DNA of 64,000 nucleotides from Thermoplasmatota archaeon. Lineage in GTDB: Archaea; Thermoplasmatota; Thermoplasmata; Thermoplasmatales; Thermoplasmataceae. The position numbers and the translations under genes were made by a program. Of this stretch, positions 46,356 to 55,067 are shown piece by piece (positions within the stretch are counted from its first letter, which is position 1; each line of letters opens with the position of its first letter). The stretch covers positions 45,841 through 109,840 of the forward strand of contig JAMCUL010000008.1 of the NCBI GenBank assembly GCA_023381355.1, given 5' to 3'. The notes under the pieces were generated by a model. That model had not been told where the DNA came from and searched no databases. It saw only the letters and a program-made list of their open reading frames with translations.

Positions 46356-47768
46356 ATGATGGATTTCGAGGAGAGCAAAAGAATCGATTTCAACTATCTG
46401 GAAAAGCATGACGACCTCTTCCCGCTTATGAGGAATGCCGGGAAGGCAGTGTACGAATCAATAAAAGATTTCTATGGTGGTGGAAAGAATGTCCTTTTTG
46501 TTTGTGGCAGGGGAAATAATGGGGGAGACGGCCTGATTGCAGCCTCACTCCTCAGTTACGAAAACAGGGTAAGGATATTGCTTTTCACCTCAGCGGAAGG
46601 CCAGGTGTCTGAAATGGCATCGCTCGCAATCAGGGAGATGAAAAACGCATCCATCATCAAGAATCCTTCCAAGGAAGCAATAAAGAACGAACTTTCATGG
46701 TCGGAGGTTATCGTGGACGCCCTTCTGGGAACCGGAATAAAGGGAAAGATGAGGGAGCCATATGCATCCCTGATCCAGGAAATCAATAAAACAGGGAAGC
46801 CAGTGATATCGGTGGATATTCCATCCGGACTTGGATCAGATATTACCATAAAGCCAAAGATAACAGTAACGTTCACTGACCTGAAAGAGGGCATGAATGA
46901 ATCCAATTCAGGGGAGATAGTCCTCAAGGACATTGGAATAGAAAAGTCACTCATTGAAAATGCAGGTATGGGTGAAATGGTATTCTTCCCCTCCTATTCC
47001 CCGGATACCCACAAGGGCCTGAATGGAAGACTCCTGATCATAGCAGGATGGGAACACCACGGTGCCGGGATCATGAGCTCACAGGCTTCACTGATGGGTC
47101 TTCCTGACCTCGTTGAAATTCTTGTTCCTGAGGACAAATATCCAATATTTGCAGGGAGACTCACCGATCAGATGGTATCACAGTACAGTGAGGAAAATAT
47201 GAGGAAGCTTCTCGGAAAGTCAAGTGCAGTTCTTGCCGGACCCGGGCTTGGTAAATCCTATGATGCAGTCAAGGCACTTGAAATAATAGGGAAATCAGGC
47301 AAACCCGCTGTCCTTGATGCAGATGCAATAAGACTAACTGGTGAAGGAGTCATCCCGGTCATGAATGGCGCAATATATACACCCCACAGCGAGGAATTCA
47401 AGGTACTTACAGGAATGGAAGCTGGAAGGGAAAATGCCGTAAAATTTGCCTCAGAGAATAACTGCATAATTCTGCTGAAAGGAAGGGTGGATATCATTAC
47501 AGACGGGAAAAGGACAATTTACTCCAGTGGAGGAACACCCAGGATGGCAACAGGAGGAACGGGAGATGTTTTAGCAGGACTTGTAGCCGGGCTTCTCGCA
47601 AGAGGCTTGAAACCGTTCAGGGCTGCAGTGCTGGCATCTCTCGTGAACAAGAAGACAGCAGAATCCATTGAGAAGTTCTCAGGATACTGGTGGAATACCA
47701 CAGATCTCATTGAGAACCTCGGACAGACAATGAAGGAGTACTATAAACTAGTGAACAGGAAGGGATGA
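46356..47768 (+). CDS. nnr: Bifunctional NAD(P)HX epimerase / ADP-dependent dehydratase
   Basis: The enzyme repairs hydrated NADH and NADPH, which form readily with heat and acid. The N-terminal epimerase domain has FVCGRGNNGGDGLIAASLL (about residues 48-66) and VVDALLGTGIKG. The C-terminal ribokinase-like dehydratase domain, from about residue 215, has AGPGLGKSYDAV, TPHSEEFKVL and the signature ATGGTGDVLAGLVAGLLA. Length of 470 is slightly short of 500 but both active sites are present. It runs divergently from glnA and is followed by the acyl-adenylate-like gene after 8 nt, so the two are likely one transcript. Confidence 0.95.
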   Translation: MMDFEESKRIDFNYLEKHDDLFPLMRNAGKAVYESIKDFYGGGKNVLFVCGRGNNGGDGLIAASLLSYENRVRILLFTSAEGQVSEMASLAIREMKNASIIKNPSKEAIKNELSWSEVIVDALLGTGIKGKMREPYASLIQEINKTGKPVISVDIPSGLGSDITIKPKITVTFTDLKEGMNESNSGEIVLKDIGIEKSLIENAGMGEMVFFPSYSPDTHKGLNGRLLIIAGWEHHGAGIMSSQASLMGLPDLVEILVPEDKYPIFAGRLTDQMVSQYSEENMRKLLGKSSAVLAGPGLGKSYDAVKALEIIGKSGKPAVLDADAIRLTGEGVIPVMNGAIYTPHSEEFKVLTGMEAGRENAVKFASENNCIILLKGRVDIITDGKRTIYSSGGTPRMATGGTGDVLAGLVAGLLARGLKPFRAAVLASLVNKKTAESIEKFSGYWWNTTDLIENLGQTMKEYYKLVNRKG

Positions 47769-47776
47769 TGTAAACA

Positions 47777-49189
47777 ATGGAGAAAGGTGGATCGATTCGT
47801 TCGCCCTCAGAGTTCCTGTACAGGGCTGCAGCCAGGTATGAGAGTTATCCCGCCATATACTACGGAGGAAACGTATGGAGTTACAGTGACATAAAAAATA
47901 TGGCAAGATCTCTTGCAGGGGCAATCCTGGACAAATTCTCAGTGAAGAAGGGGGACCTGATAGGGGTGTGTCTTCCGCAGTCCATACAGGCATTTCTCTC
48001 ATACCATGCACTCTGGAATGATGGCCTCGTGGCTGTCCCAATAGATACAAAGATGCCAATAAGCGCCATAGATAGCATAGTATCAAGCGGAAAGATATCG
48101 GGGATAATAACCTATGAAGGCCTGTACAGTAAGATAAACAGGGAGGACACGTCAAGTATATTCAACCTTCTCACGGATCCAGGAGATTTTCTTTCTCATT
48201 TCCAGTCACCTTCCGAGGATTTCCTTATTTATAAGCCAAAAGGAACACGGCAGAGGGCTGTCTTTGAGGAAATCTGCTATGGGAATGAGACTGACCCGGA
48301 GAAGGTAGATCCATACACAGATAATGCAATTGCAAACATTATCTGGAACAGATCGGGCTCATTCTCGATTGCCAAATTCACTTCAGGCACGGTAGCAGAT
48401 GCCGGTACGAGTGAGAATGAGAAGATCATATCCAAGGAAAATGCGGTATTCCTGCAGAATTATGAACCGTCTGATTCAGGCTCAGTGATTCTATCATACC
48501 TCTACCCGCTCAGTTATGGCCAGACGGTAGCGTTTGATCGTTTAAATGACAAGGAGGACCTGAAGAAGGTGGAAAAAAGAATGGCTCCGGACAATTCCCT
48601 GATACTGAACCTTTTGGGAAGGAAATCTGGATTTCTGGAATCCCTGGGCCAGAAGGAGAGGAACCTCATAGCGCTTGTCTTCTCAAGAGGCAGGATGCCA
48701 GAGCGTATCCTCTCTTCGTTGAAGGAGAAAAAATCATCTGTTTTCACATTTCTCTATGATCAGCATACCCTTATCCCAGTATTCATGAAGCAGGAGTCAG
48801 AAAATGGGAGATACATGAAGTTTGTTGAGGACCGGGAAATTCTTTCAATTGAAGCAATCGACGGGAGAATTAACATAACCGGATCTGCAGTTGCCTCAAC
48901 AGGGGAGGATGAGATGCAGGAAACTGACATCATAATGAACCAGGAAAATCCAGAAGAGAGGATCTTCATGGAGGGAAACTCGATCCTCATAGGGGGGAGA
49001 TCATTTCCTCTTTCCCATATGGAGTCCTATCTTTCATCAAAACTTGGAGTTACTGGAATAAACATAAAACTTGAAAAGGATCAGTTGAAACTGGTTTCAG
49101 CAAAAAAAATAGACAAAAAAGAACTGGAGGAGTTGCTCAAAACTCAATTTCCCCCAGAGTTTTCAGGAAAACTTGATTCACTGTCCTGA
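47777..49189 (+). CDS. Degenerate ANL-superfamily (acyl-CoA synthetase-like) protein
   Basis: The N-terminal third looks like an AMP-binding enzyme (AIYYGGNVWSYSDIKNMARSLA; GDLIGVCLPQSIQAFLSYHALWNDGLVAVPID). The usual adenylate motif [ST]SG[ST]TG.PK is reduced to KFTSGTVADAG, with no lysine. The region that should hold the YGxTE motif is not found, and the C-terminal small domain is short (SFPLSHMESYLSSKLGVTG) and lacks the normal GKI lysine context. At 470 residues it is 60-80 shorter than active members. It may bind rather than activate acyl groups, or be decaying. It overlaps the convergent PadR gene by 12 nt. Confidence 0.75.
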   Translation: MEKGGSIRSPSEFLYRAAARYESYPAIYYGGNVWSYSDIKNMARSLAGAILDKFSVKKGDLIGVCLPQSIQAFLSYHALWNDGLVAVPIDTKMPISAIDSIVSSGKISGIITYEGLYSKINREDTSSIFNLLTDPGDFLSHFQSPSEDFLIYKPKGTRQRAVFEEICYGNETDPEKVDPYTDNAIANIIWNRSGSFSIAKFTSGTVADAGTSENEKIISKENAVFLQNYEPSDSGSVILSYLYPLSYGQTVAFDRLNDKEDLKKVEKRMAPDNSLILNLLGRKSGFLESLGQKERNLIALVFSRGRMPERILSSLKEKKSSVFTFLYDQHTLIPVFMKQESENGRYMKFVEDREILSIEAIDGRINITGSAVASTGEDEMQETDIIMNQENPEERIFMEGNSILIGGRSFPLSHMESYLSSKLGVTGINIKLEKDQLKLVSAKKIDKKELEELLKTQFPPEFSGKLDSLS

Positions 49190-49609
49190 TAGCCTTGATA
49201 GTCTCTCTGCCAGATTCTTGATTTTTTCCCTGTTCTCCTCATATTTCTTGGAGCCGTTCTGCTTGAGCTCTTCCATATATGTTACAAGTGAAGTTACCTC
49301 GTCAAGCGCATCCTGAAAAGTCCTCGTCCCCCTCCCAAAGATGCCATCCCTGAAAGAGAAATAATTCTCACCGTCATCAGTAAGCTCATATTTTCCATCC
49401 TCCTTCTTCCGGATTGTTCCCTCCTCTATCATCTTCTCCAGCATGGGATATATGGAACCAGGAGACGGTCTCCACATGCCAAGGGTCTGTTTCTCCATGC
49501 TATCCATGATCTCAACTCCGTTCCTCGGTCCCGAGCTCAGTACAAATACAATCCAGCTCCTCAAATCCCTTCTCTTTCCACCAAACATTCCGTTCATCAT
49601 TGTTCTCAT
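49178..49609 (-). CDS. PadR-family transcriptional regulator
   Basis: The 143-residue protein is a winged-helix regulator of PadR type: RSWIVFVLSSGPRNGVEIMD starts the domain, and WRPSPGSIYPMLEKMIEEG followed by KYELTDDGENYF is the DNA-recognition and wing signature. The C-terminal helix is a dimerisation coiled coil (VTYMEELKQNGSKKYEENREKI). A TATA box and two ATATCGAT-type sites lie immediately upstream, which fits autorepression. The first ATG (49609) could be replaced by ATG at 49600. Targets beyond itself are unknown; the divergent neighbour is citrate synthase. Confidence 0.92.
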   Translation of the reverse strand: MRTMMNGMFGGKRRDLRSWIVFVLSSGPRNGVEIMDSMEKQTLGMWRPSPGSIYPMLEKMIEEGTIRKKEDGKYELTDDGENYFSFRDGIFGRGTRTFQDALDEVTSLVTYMEELKQNGSKKYEENREKIKNLAERLSRLSGQ

Positions 49610-49621
49610 ATCGGTTATTCG

Positions 49622-49661
49622 ATATCGATATATAAATATTTTCTAATCAAGTATCGATATC
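49622..49661. promoter_or_regulatory. PadR operator pair flanking TATA box
   Basis: ATATCGATAT (49622-49631) and TATCGATA (49652-49659) are two self-complementary sites whose centres are 29 bp apart, about three helical turns. The padR TATA box (TTTATATA on the minus strand, near 49630-49638) lies between and partly in the first. This is a classic autorepression layout and the start codon follows closely. Confidence 0.6.
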
Positions 49662-49760
49662 TGATAACACATCTGCATGTCAGGTTTGTCAGATTGCATT
49701 GTTCTTAAAGATTTTAACATTTAATTAATAATTTGTAATGCAGAGATGAGATGAATAATA

Positions 49761-50918
49761 ATGGAAAAGTCAGGTAATTCAGCAGAACCGGTTGTATACC
49801 GGGGGCTCGAGGGCATACTTGCCGCCGAGACAAAGGTAGGCTTTGTAGATGGCCAGGAAGGCAGGCTATCCTATAGAGGCTACGATATAAACACCCTTGC
49901 AGAACAGAGCAATTATGAGGAAGTTTCCTACCTGCTCATTTATGGACACATGCCCAACCAGAAAGAGTACACAGAATATGTGGAAAGGTTGAGGTCTGAA
50001 AGCGATCTTCCAGAGGAAGTATATGATCTAATCAGGAAGCAGGCCGGCAAAACCCATCCCATGACATCCCTCAGAACGGCAGTGTCATATCTGGCTACAT
50101 TTGACGTGAAAGAATCAGCGAGCGATCCGGAAAGCCAGGAAGTGATGGCAGTCAAGCTCGTAGCAAAGATGCCGACTCTTGTGGGGGCAATTCACAGGAT
50201 TTTTTCAGGCAAAGATATTTTAAAACCTGACAGGGAATTATCATATGCTGCAAACTTCTTTTACATGTCTCTTGGAAGGAGGCCGGATCCAATGGAAAGC
50301 AAGATGATGGATACTGCTCTCATAATCCATGCAGACCACGGAATGAATGCATCAACATTTTCGGCCCTTGTAACCATTTCAACGATGGCAGACATGTATT
50401 CTGCAATAACTTCTGCCATCTCCACATTAAAGGGACCTCTGCACGGCGGAGCAAATGAAAGAGCTTTGATGATGATTCAGGCGATAGGATCTCCAGGAAA
50501 CGCTGAAAAGGCACTCTCTGAAATGGTTGAAAGGAAGGAGAAGATAATGGGTTTTGGTCACAGGGTGTATAAGGTATATGATCCAAGGGCAAAGATACTG
50601 AAGCAGTATGCACAGTATATCACAGAGAAGAACAACAAGAACCTGTTTCTCACGGCGAACAAGATAGAAGAGCTTATGATCAACAGATTTGGAAGCAAGG
50701 GGATATTCCCGAATGTGGATTTCTACTCTGGCATGGTTTATTCCGCACTTGGTTTCAAGACAGAGATCTTTACGCCAATATTTGCAGTTGGAAGAATATC
50801 CGGATGGGTGGCCAGATCTCTTGAATATATACAGGACAACAAGCTGTTCAGGCCGAAGGCAAAATATGTTGGAGAGAAGGGACCCCTAAAATACAAGCCC
50901 ATAAACGAACGAGACTGA
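49761..50918 (+). CDS. gltA: Citrate synthase
   Basis: The enzyme condenses oxaloacetate with acetyl-CoA at the entrance of the citric acid cycle. The 385-residue protein shows RLSYRGYDI, the catalytic His in LKGPLHGGANERAL, GFGHRVYKVYDPRAK and the catalytic Asp region PNVDFYSGMVY. Length equals the small archaeal type, as in Thermoplasma acidophilum. GAGATGAG precedes the ATG with a TTTAATTAATAA stretch further up as possible TATA. The next gene (Nob1) starts one base after its stop, indicating coupling. Confidence 0.97.
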   Translation: MEKSGNSAEPVVYRGLEGILAAETKVGFVDGQEGRLSYRGYDINTLAEQSNYEEVSYLLIYGHMPNQKEYTEYVERLRSESDLPEEVYDLIRKQAGKTHPMTSLRTAVSYLATFDVKESASDPESQEVMAVKLVAKMPTLVGAIHRIFSGKDILKPDRELSYAANFFYMSLGRRPDPMESKMMDTALIIHADHGMNASTFSALVTISTMADMYSAITSAISTLKGPLHGGANERALMMIQAIGSPGNAEKALSEMVERKEKIMGFGHRVYKVYDPRAKILKQYAQYITEKNNKNLFLTANKIEELMINRFGSKGIFPNVDFYSGMVYSALGFKTEIFTPIFAVGRISGWVARSLEYIQDNKLFRPKAKYVGEKGPLKYKPINERD

Positions 50919-50919
50919 A

Positions 50920-51435
50920 ATGGGGTTACCTGATAAGCCAGGAAAGGATCAGGGACCGGTTTATGTCCCTGACACATCCGCCATCCTGACTGGAAAGATA
51001 GATATTCTTTCCATGAAGTGCATTGTTCCGTCAGGCGTTATAAAAGAGATAAGGAAGGGGAAGATGGGAAGGCTGATGGATCATGAGATGTGCGTGATAC
51101 AGATCACTGATCCCAAGAACAAATTCCTGGATGTTGTCAGGTCTGCAGCCAGGGAAACTGGCGATCTGCCCTATCTTAGCCAGACGGATATGGATATAAT
51201 CGCAGTTGCGCTTGAAATTGGTGGGATCATAATTTCTGACGATTATTCACTTCAGAACGTGAGTTCAAAACTTAAGATTGAATTCCAGGGGTGCGGCCTG
51301 GAATGCATAAAATCCAGGATAAGCTGGGGGTATGTCTGCAAGGGATGCGGCGCCAAATATGAGGAAAAGCTTGAAAGCTGCAGGATATGCGGGCACAAAA
51401 TCACAAGATACCCCCTCAACGAGGAAAAGCGCTAA
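50920..51435 (+). CDS. nob1: Ribosome-assembly endonuclease Nob1 (PIN plus zinc ribbon)
   Basis: Nob1 cuts the 3' end of small-subunit rRNA. The PIN domain begins PVYVPDTSAILTGKID (first acid Asp18), with later acids in LSQTDMDIIAVA and IISDDYSL. A C-terminal zinc ribbon has two CxxC pairs (YVCKGCGAKYEEKLESCRIC, 20 residues shown). This domain order is diagnostic of archaeal Nob1. Length is 171 residues. It follows the citrate synthase stop by one nt, so it is translated from the same message. It joins Tsr3 as a second small-subunit maturation factor in the window. Confidence 0.94.
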   Translation: MGLPDKPGKDQGPVYVPDTSAILTGKIDILSMKCIVPSGVIKEIRKGKMGRLMDHEMCVIQITDPKNKFLDVVRSAARETGDLPYLSQTDMDIIAVALEIGGIIISDDYSLQNVSSKLKIEFQGCGLECIKSRISWGYVCKGCGAKYEEKLESCRICGHKITRYPLNEEKR

Positions 51436-51459
51436 TCCGTTCCTCCGATATCTTTGCCA

Positions 51460-51819
51460 TTACAGCAGGGGATATCCAGCAGTAATGCTGTCCACAACCT
51501 CAGATGGTGCAGGCCCGATTCCTATGCATGTAACGCTTCCCGGGTCTATCTGTGTGAGACCTGCATCAGTTATTATGGATGTATTCAGGCCTTCCCTCTC
51601 GCACTCATCTTTCAATTTGTAAAGTTCAGCAAGATTCTGGAGTCTTATCACGACCTTCTTCTGTCCCTGCTCCGTCCATTTCCTGAATACCTTCCTGTTA
51701 TTCTTCTGGGCCCACAGAGCACAATTTACAGCGGCATGTGAAGCCTGTGCTGCTATCTTTCCCTTTCCCATGTCCAGATCCTTCCTGACACCTATTATCA
51801 TCTTCATCTCTTCTACCAT
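51460..51819 (-). CDS. pth2: Peptidyl-tRNA hydrolase, Pth2 type
   Basis: Pth2 frees tRNA from stalled peptidyl-tRNA in archaea and eukaryotes. The 119-residue protein has the family blocks IIGVRKDLDMGKGKIAAQASHAA, KWTEQGQKKVVIRLQN and ITDAGLTQIDPGSVTCIGIGP. The start at 51819 (MVEEMKM) overlaps the carS stop by 7 nt; an ATG five codons upstream (51834) is possible but lies deeper in carS. The GAAGGATG upstream in carS may serve as ribosome-binding site. It is the last gene of the HTH-CBS, carS, pth2 unit. Confidence 0.95.
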   Translation of the reverse strand: MVEEMKMIIGVRKDLDMGKGKIAAQASHAAVNCALWAQKNNRKVFRKWTEQGQKKVVIRLQNLAELYKLKDECEREGLNTSIITDAGLTQIDPGSVTCIGIGPAPSEVVDSITAGYPLL

Positions 51820-52376
51820 GGGACATCCTTCCACTTCATCCTGTAAGCCATTATATTGACACCTCTATGAAGAAGGGGTGTCAGAACCAGTATGAGCACA
51901 ATATCTACAAAATTTCCATACATGGCAAGGAAAAATCTCGTCGTAATCACGAAGGAAAACAGGAAAGCTACGATTACGAATGGCCACATGTCGAGAAGGT
52001 TTCCCTTCTGCCCGCTCTTCATATTTAGCCTGCGCTTTATGAATGAGCCGATAAGATCTCCTGTAAGGGAACCCCAGGAAAGGACAAACGGCACGAGAAT
52101 CAGGGAAAGTAATGTAAGCCTGTATGGAAGAAGTGAGTAATAATTGAGGATGTAGTAGGTTACGATCCCTGCTACTGTTCCGGAAAATATGCCTCCCGCA
52201 TAACCACTGATAGTTTTTCCATCCCCGAAAATCCTCCTCCCATCCTTCCAGTTCCTGCCAAAATCCATCAGTCCATAACCACCCGTTATTACGGCTCCGG
52301 GATTTGCCGCAAGTGCAGGTATGAACGCAATAAGGCCCGTGATGATCTCATAGACGAGGTTCTGCATAATCTTCAA
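51813..52376 (-). CDS. carS: CDP-archaeol synthase
   Basis: CarS activates the archaeal ether lipid core with CTP before polar head groups are added, and is an integral membrane protein. The 187-residue sequence has about five helices and the characteristic stretch FIPALAANPGAVITGG, GRNWKDGRRIFGDGKTISGY and the GSFIKRRLNMKSGQKG loop with acidic and basic residues for CDP binding. It overlaps the upstream HTH-CBS regulator by up to 29 nt (start 52376, alternative 52367) and the pth2 start downstream. Membrane lipid synthesis may thus be linked to the regulator. Confidence 0.95.
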   Translation of the reverse strand: MKIMQNLVYEIITGLIAFIPALAANPGAVITGGYGLMDFGRNWKDGRRIFGDGKTISGYAGGIFSGTVAGIVTYYILNYYSLLPYRLTLLSLILVPFVLSWGSLTGDLIGSFIKRRLNMKSGQKGNLLDMWPFVIVAFLFSFVITTRFFLAMYGNFVDIVLILVLTPLLHRGVNIMAYRMKWKDVPW

Positions 52377-52938
52377 CTGCTTTCAGTATATCAGCCTTGG
52401 TTATTATTCCTTTTAGTGAAATTCCTTCCATTATGAGAACCGCATTTGAGAACCTGAGCATCGGGTATATTGCGGAGACCGGTGTCTCCATTGGAAGCTG
52501 GGGGAGTGGGGAACTCATGATCCTTGAGACACTCATCTTCTTAAGTGATTCTGGATTCACTCCTCTTATCAGGAGCTCATTTATATCAGATTCTGAAAGG
52601 GTGCCGACGACCCTCCCATCATCAGATATCACAGGAATCTGCGAAACTCCCCTTTCCTTCATCAGATCAAGAGCTTTAAGGACATAATCGGAAGGACTGC
52701 ATATAATCACATTCCTGGTCATGATTTTCGATGCAATGATATCTATGTTTTTTGTCTTCTCAGTATGGGACGAAAGATAATTATATATTTTTTTCACGTT
52801 TTCATAAGTTGGATTGATATCTCCCTTTTCCATCCGCGCAATATATGACTGACTCAACCCGCATGCCGATGCTATTTCTTTCTGGCTAATACCGAGGCTC
52901 TTCCTCATCTTTCCAAGTTCCTGAACGGAAGGGAGCAT
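52348..52938 (-). CDS. HTH (XRE-type) transcriptional regulator with two CBS domains
   Basis: Residues 5-58 are a helix-turn-helix of the Xre/Cro type (MRKSLGISQKEIASACGLSQ, SYIARMEKGDINPTYENV). Two CBS motifs follow, about residues 68-125 (IMTRNVIICSPSDYVLKALDLM; VVGTLSESDINELL) and 133-190. CBS pairs bind adenosyl compounds such as AMP, ATP or SAM, so the regulator should sense energy or SAM state. It starts the unit with carS and pth2, which it may control. The promoter carries an 18-bp palindrome. Confidence 0.93.
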   Translation of the reverse strand: MLPSVQELGKMRKSLGISQKEIASACGLSQSYIARMEKGDINPTYENVKKIYNYLSSHTEKTKNIDIIASKIMTRNVIICSPSDYVLKALDLMKERGVSQIPVISDDGRVVGTLSESDINELLIRGVNPESLKKMSVSRIMSSPLPQLPMETPVSAIYPMLRFSNAVLIMEGISLKGIITKADILKAVEDYAEPRL

Positions 52939-52982
52939 GGATGTTTATCACATTCATGGTAATAATTTTACCCCTTCATCAG

Positions 52983-53000
52983 GGAATAATCGATTATTCC
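52983..53000. promoter_or_regulatory. 18-bp perfect palindrome upstream of HTH-CBS gene
   Basis: GGAATAATCGATTATTCC is a perfect 18-bp inverted repeat in the 102-nt gap between the divergent HTH-CBS regulator (start 52938) and the membrane-protein gene at 53041. It is a likely operator, perhaps for the regulator itself. A second, weaker repeat GGTAATAATTTTACC lies close by. Confidence 0.5.
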
Positions 53001-53040
53001 TGGTAATAGGAAACATTATTTTGAACGATTCAATCCCATA

Positions 53041-53811
53041 TTGGTTAACTTGGAAAGACAGGATAAAAAGAAAAATCTCAGGGATATAATAAAAAAGCAT
53101 CAGCTGGCATTCTTTTTCATAATAGCAATAGTGCCGTCCATACTGTTTGAGATACTCTTCATTTTTATTGGATTATATGAACTTCTATTTGCAATTCCTC
53201 TCGTGATATTCATCGGGATACATTACACTGGAATTTGGGGATTCAAGAACAGGATGAAATACGGTTTTGCGGTCATAATAATCCTGCTACTCGCAATGGT
53301 TCTCATAATGACGCCCATTACATACCAAAACCCGGGCATACTGAAGTTCCAGACATCCGGGGACAGTTCAATCAAAATGGATATATCACCGTATAACGGA
53401 TACAGTTCAACCCATCAGATATATGCAAACTTTTCAGGACTCAATAAGTCCACCGTATACAAGCCCGTGATCATAGTGGTCGGTGCATCCTCCCTGTCAA
53501 ATGTCAGTTATTACGTCATGAAGAATACGACAGCTCCAGATGGTTATGTCAACGTTTCACATACATTCACCAATATACCTGAAGGGCAGTTCTTTGTGGT
53601 GGTTAATCTGAATACAACAAGGGGAAACATAACAACAGGATTCATCAAGGGTCCCATAAATTCAAACATTTATGGTTATGGCACGTACTTACTATATAGT
53701 TATTCATTCTTATTCATATTACTATTGGGAATAATATATATAGCGGGCTTACTTGTGGCCAGAGGTCTTTCAAACAGTGCTGCCTACAGAAGGGAGCATA
53801 TGCATAATTGA
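53041..53811 (+). CDS. Membrane protein with extracytoplasmic domain, unknown
   Basis: The 256-residue product has two or three helices in the first 105 residues (FFFIIAIVPSILFEILFIF; VIIILLLAMVLIMTPI), a soluble domain of about 110 residues rich in N-x-S/T and a last helix near 220-240, with a basic cytoplasmic tail. The exposed part looks like a beta-sandwich (YKPVIIVVGASSLSNVSYYV). I recognise no family. The frame starts with TTG at 53041; no better ATG is available near the first helix. The 47-nt gap to the PhoU-like gene holds its own promoter, so the two need not be co-transcribed. Confidence 0.75.
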   Translation: MVNLERQDKKKNLRDIIKKHQLAFFFIIAIVPSILFEILFIFIGLYELLFAIPLVIFIGIHYTGIWGFKNRMKYGFAVIIILLLAMVLIMTPITYQNPGILKFQTSGDSSIKMDISPYNGYSSTHQIYANFSGLNKSTVYKPVIIVVGASSLSNVSYYVMKNTTAPDGYVNVSHTFTNIPEGQFFVVVNLNTTRGNITTGFIKGPINSNIYGYGTYLLYSYSFLFILLLGIIYIAGLLVARGLSNSAAYRREHMHN

Positions 53812-53833
53812 ACTATGTAAACTCAAAAATTCT

Positions 53834-53852
53834 ATATATGTAATACATATAT
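53834..53852. promoter_or_regulatory. Inverted repeat at PhoU-like gene promoter
   Basis: ATATATGT (53834-53841) and ACATATAT (53845-53852) form a perfect 8-bp inverted repeat with a 3-nt spacer, 6 nt before the ATG. It overlaps the probable TATA element, so it may be an operator bound by the downstream AbrB-PhoU protein itself. Confidence 0.45.
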
Positions 53853-53858
53853 CAAATT

Positions 53859-54827
53859 ATGACAAACGAGTCCAGAAGGGTACAGCTCACTGGAGGATCA
53901 ACATTCATAGTTTCACTACCACAGGAATGGATAAGAAAAAATGGAATGGGCAAGGGCAGCCTTGTAACCATGGATATTAATGGCGATAACCTGACTATTT
54001 ATCCAGGTGAGGAAAAGAAGAAGGAAGTGGTGAGGACAATGGAGATCAGCTCTTCCGTTACTGATGATTTTTTGCAGAGATCCATGATTTCAATCTATAT
54101 TTCGGGATTTGATACACTCATTATAAAGTCATCAACGTATCTCTCACAGGGTGCCAGGGATGTCGTGAAGAAGTTCACAAGGCTGGTGATGGGTGTTGAG
54201 ATATTTGAGGAGAGTGCAAGATCAATAGTTCTGCAAAATGTTCTTGATTCCAGTTCATTCCCTCTATCTAATGCCCTGAAACGAATGATAATGAACGTAC
54301 AGAACATGTTCCAGGATACAATTAAGGCTGTGGAAAGTAACGAGATAGAGCTGATCGAAAATATAATCTCACGTGATGACGAGGTGGACAGATATCACTT
54401 CTATATCATGAAGGAGATTGGCACCCAGCATGTCGAAGGCGGAGAACTGACATTTTACCTTATATTTTCAAGAATTCTGGAAAGGATTGCCGATCATTCA
54501 GTTAACATATGCATTTCATTGAAGAACGGGGAGCTTAATTCCAGTGAAAAAAAGAAGATTCTAACTGATTTCATGCGCTTTACAAATGAACTTCTTCAGA
54601 AGTCCACTACCGCGTTCATGGGTGCCGATCTTCAAACCCTGAATGAGATTGTGAACAGCAAAGACGGAATAAAAGAAATTAAAAGTAAGATAAACCAGAG
54701 AAAATTCAATGATGTCACTGTGTCTTCGATAACAGAGGAAATAACAAGAATCGGACTATACCTGACTGATATTGCTGAAATAACAATGGACAGGTACATC
54801 TACAGAAACCAGACCGTTAGAATTTGA
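53859..54827 (+). CDS. PhoU-domain regulator with AbrB-like DNA-binding N-terminus
   Basis: Residues 1-50 (RRVQLTGGSTFIVSLPQEWI, MGKGSLVTMDINGDNLTIYP) match the swapped-hairpin AbrB/SpoVT fold, a DNA-binding module common in archaeal regulators. Two PhoU helical repeats follow, about residues 110-200 and 215-315 (DDEVDRYHFYIMKEIGTQ; RILERIADHSVNICISL). Such proteins are annotated as phosphate uptake regulators. No Pst or PhoR/PhoB gene lies in the window, so the partner is remote. The inverted repeat before the gene suggests autoregulation. Confidence 0.93.
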   Translation: MTNESRRVQLTGGSTFIVSLPQEWIRKNGMGKGSLVTMDINGDNLTIYPGEEKKKEVVRTMEISSSVTDDFLQRSMISIYISGFDTLIIKSSTYLSQGARDVVKKFTRLVMGVEIFEESARSIVLQNVLDSSSFPLSNALKRMIMNVQNMFQDTIKAVESNEIELIENIISRDDEVDRYHFYIMKEIGTQHVEGGELTFYLIFSRILERIADHSVNICISLKNGELNSSEKKKILTDFMRFTNELLQKSTTAFMGADLQTLNEIVNSKDGIKEIKSKINQRKFNDVTVSSITEEITRIGLYLTDIAEITMDRYIYRNQTVRI

Positions 54828-55067
54828 TAAAAGAAGGATGTACCGTATTTCAGTAACTGACGATCCTGTATAATATATTGATGTGCAGTACATTTGTCCA
54901 TCATCCTCGGCCTCTCACCATCATGCAAAGCTGGAAGCATAAGAAAATATGGTGTACGATGGCGTGAAACTCATGGAATGTCCATCACAGTAATCTCAAT
55001 TGCAGGATCAATGTGTCAACGCAATTCCAAGGAATCAATATATATACTGCATAATGAATAATGTTAC

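Noticed and set aside
54895..54960. Two ATGATGG copies on the minus strand, C-box-like
   Set aside because: The last base of the C box is wrong in both and no D box (CTGA) is found at guide distance.
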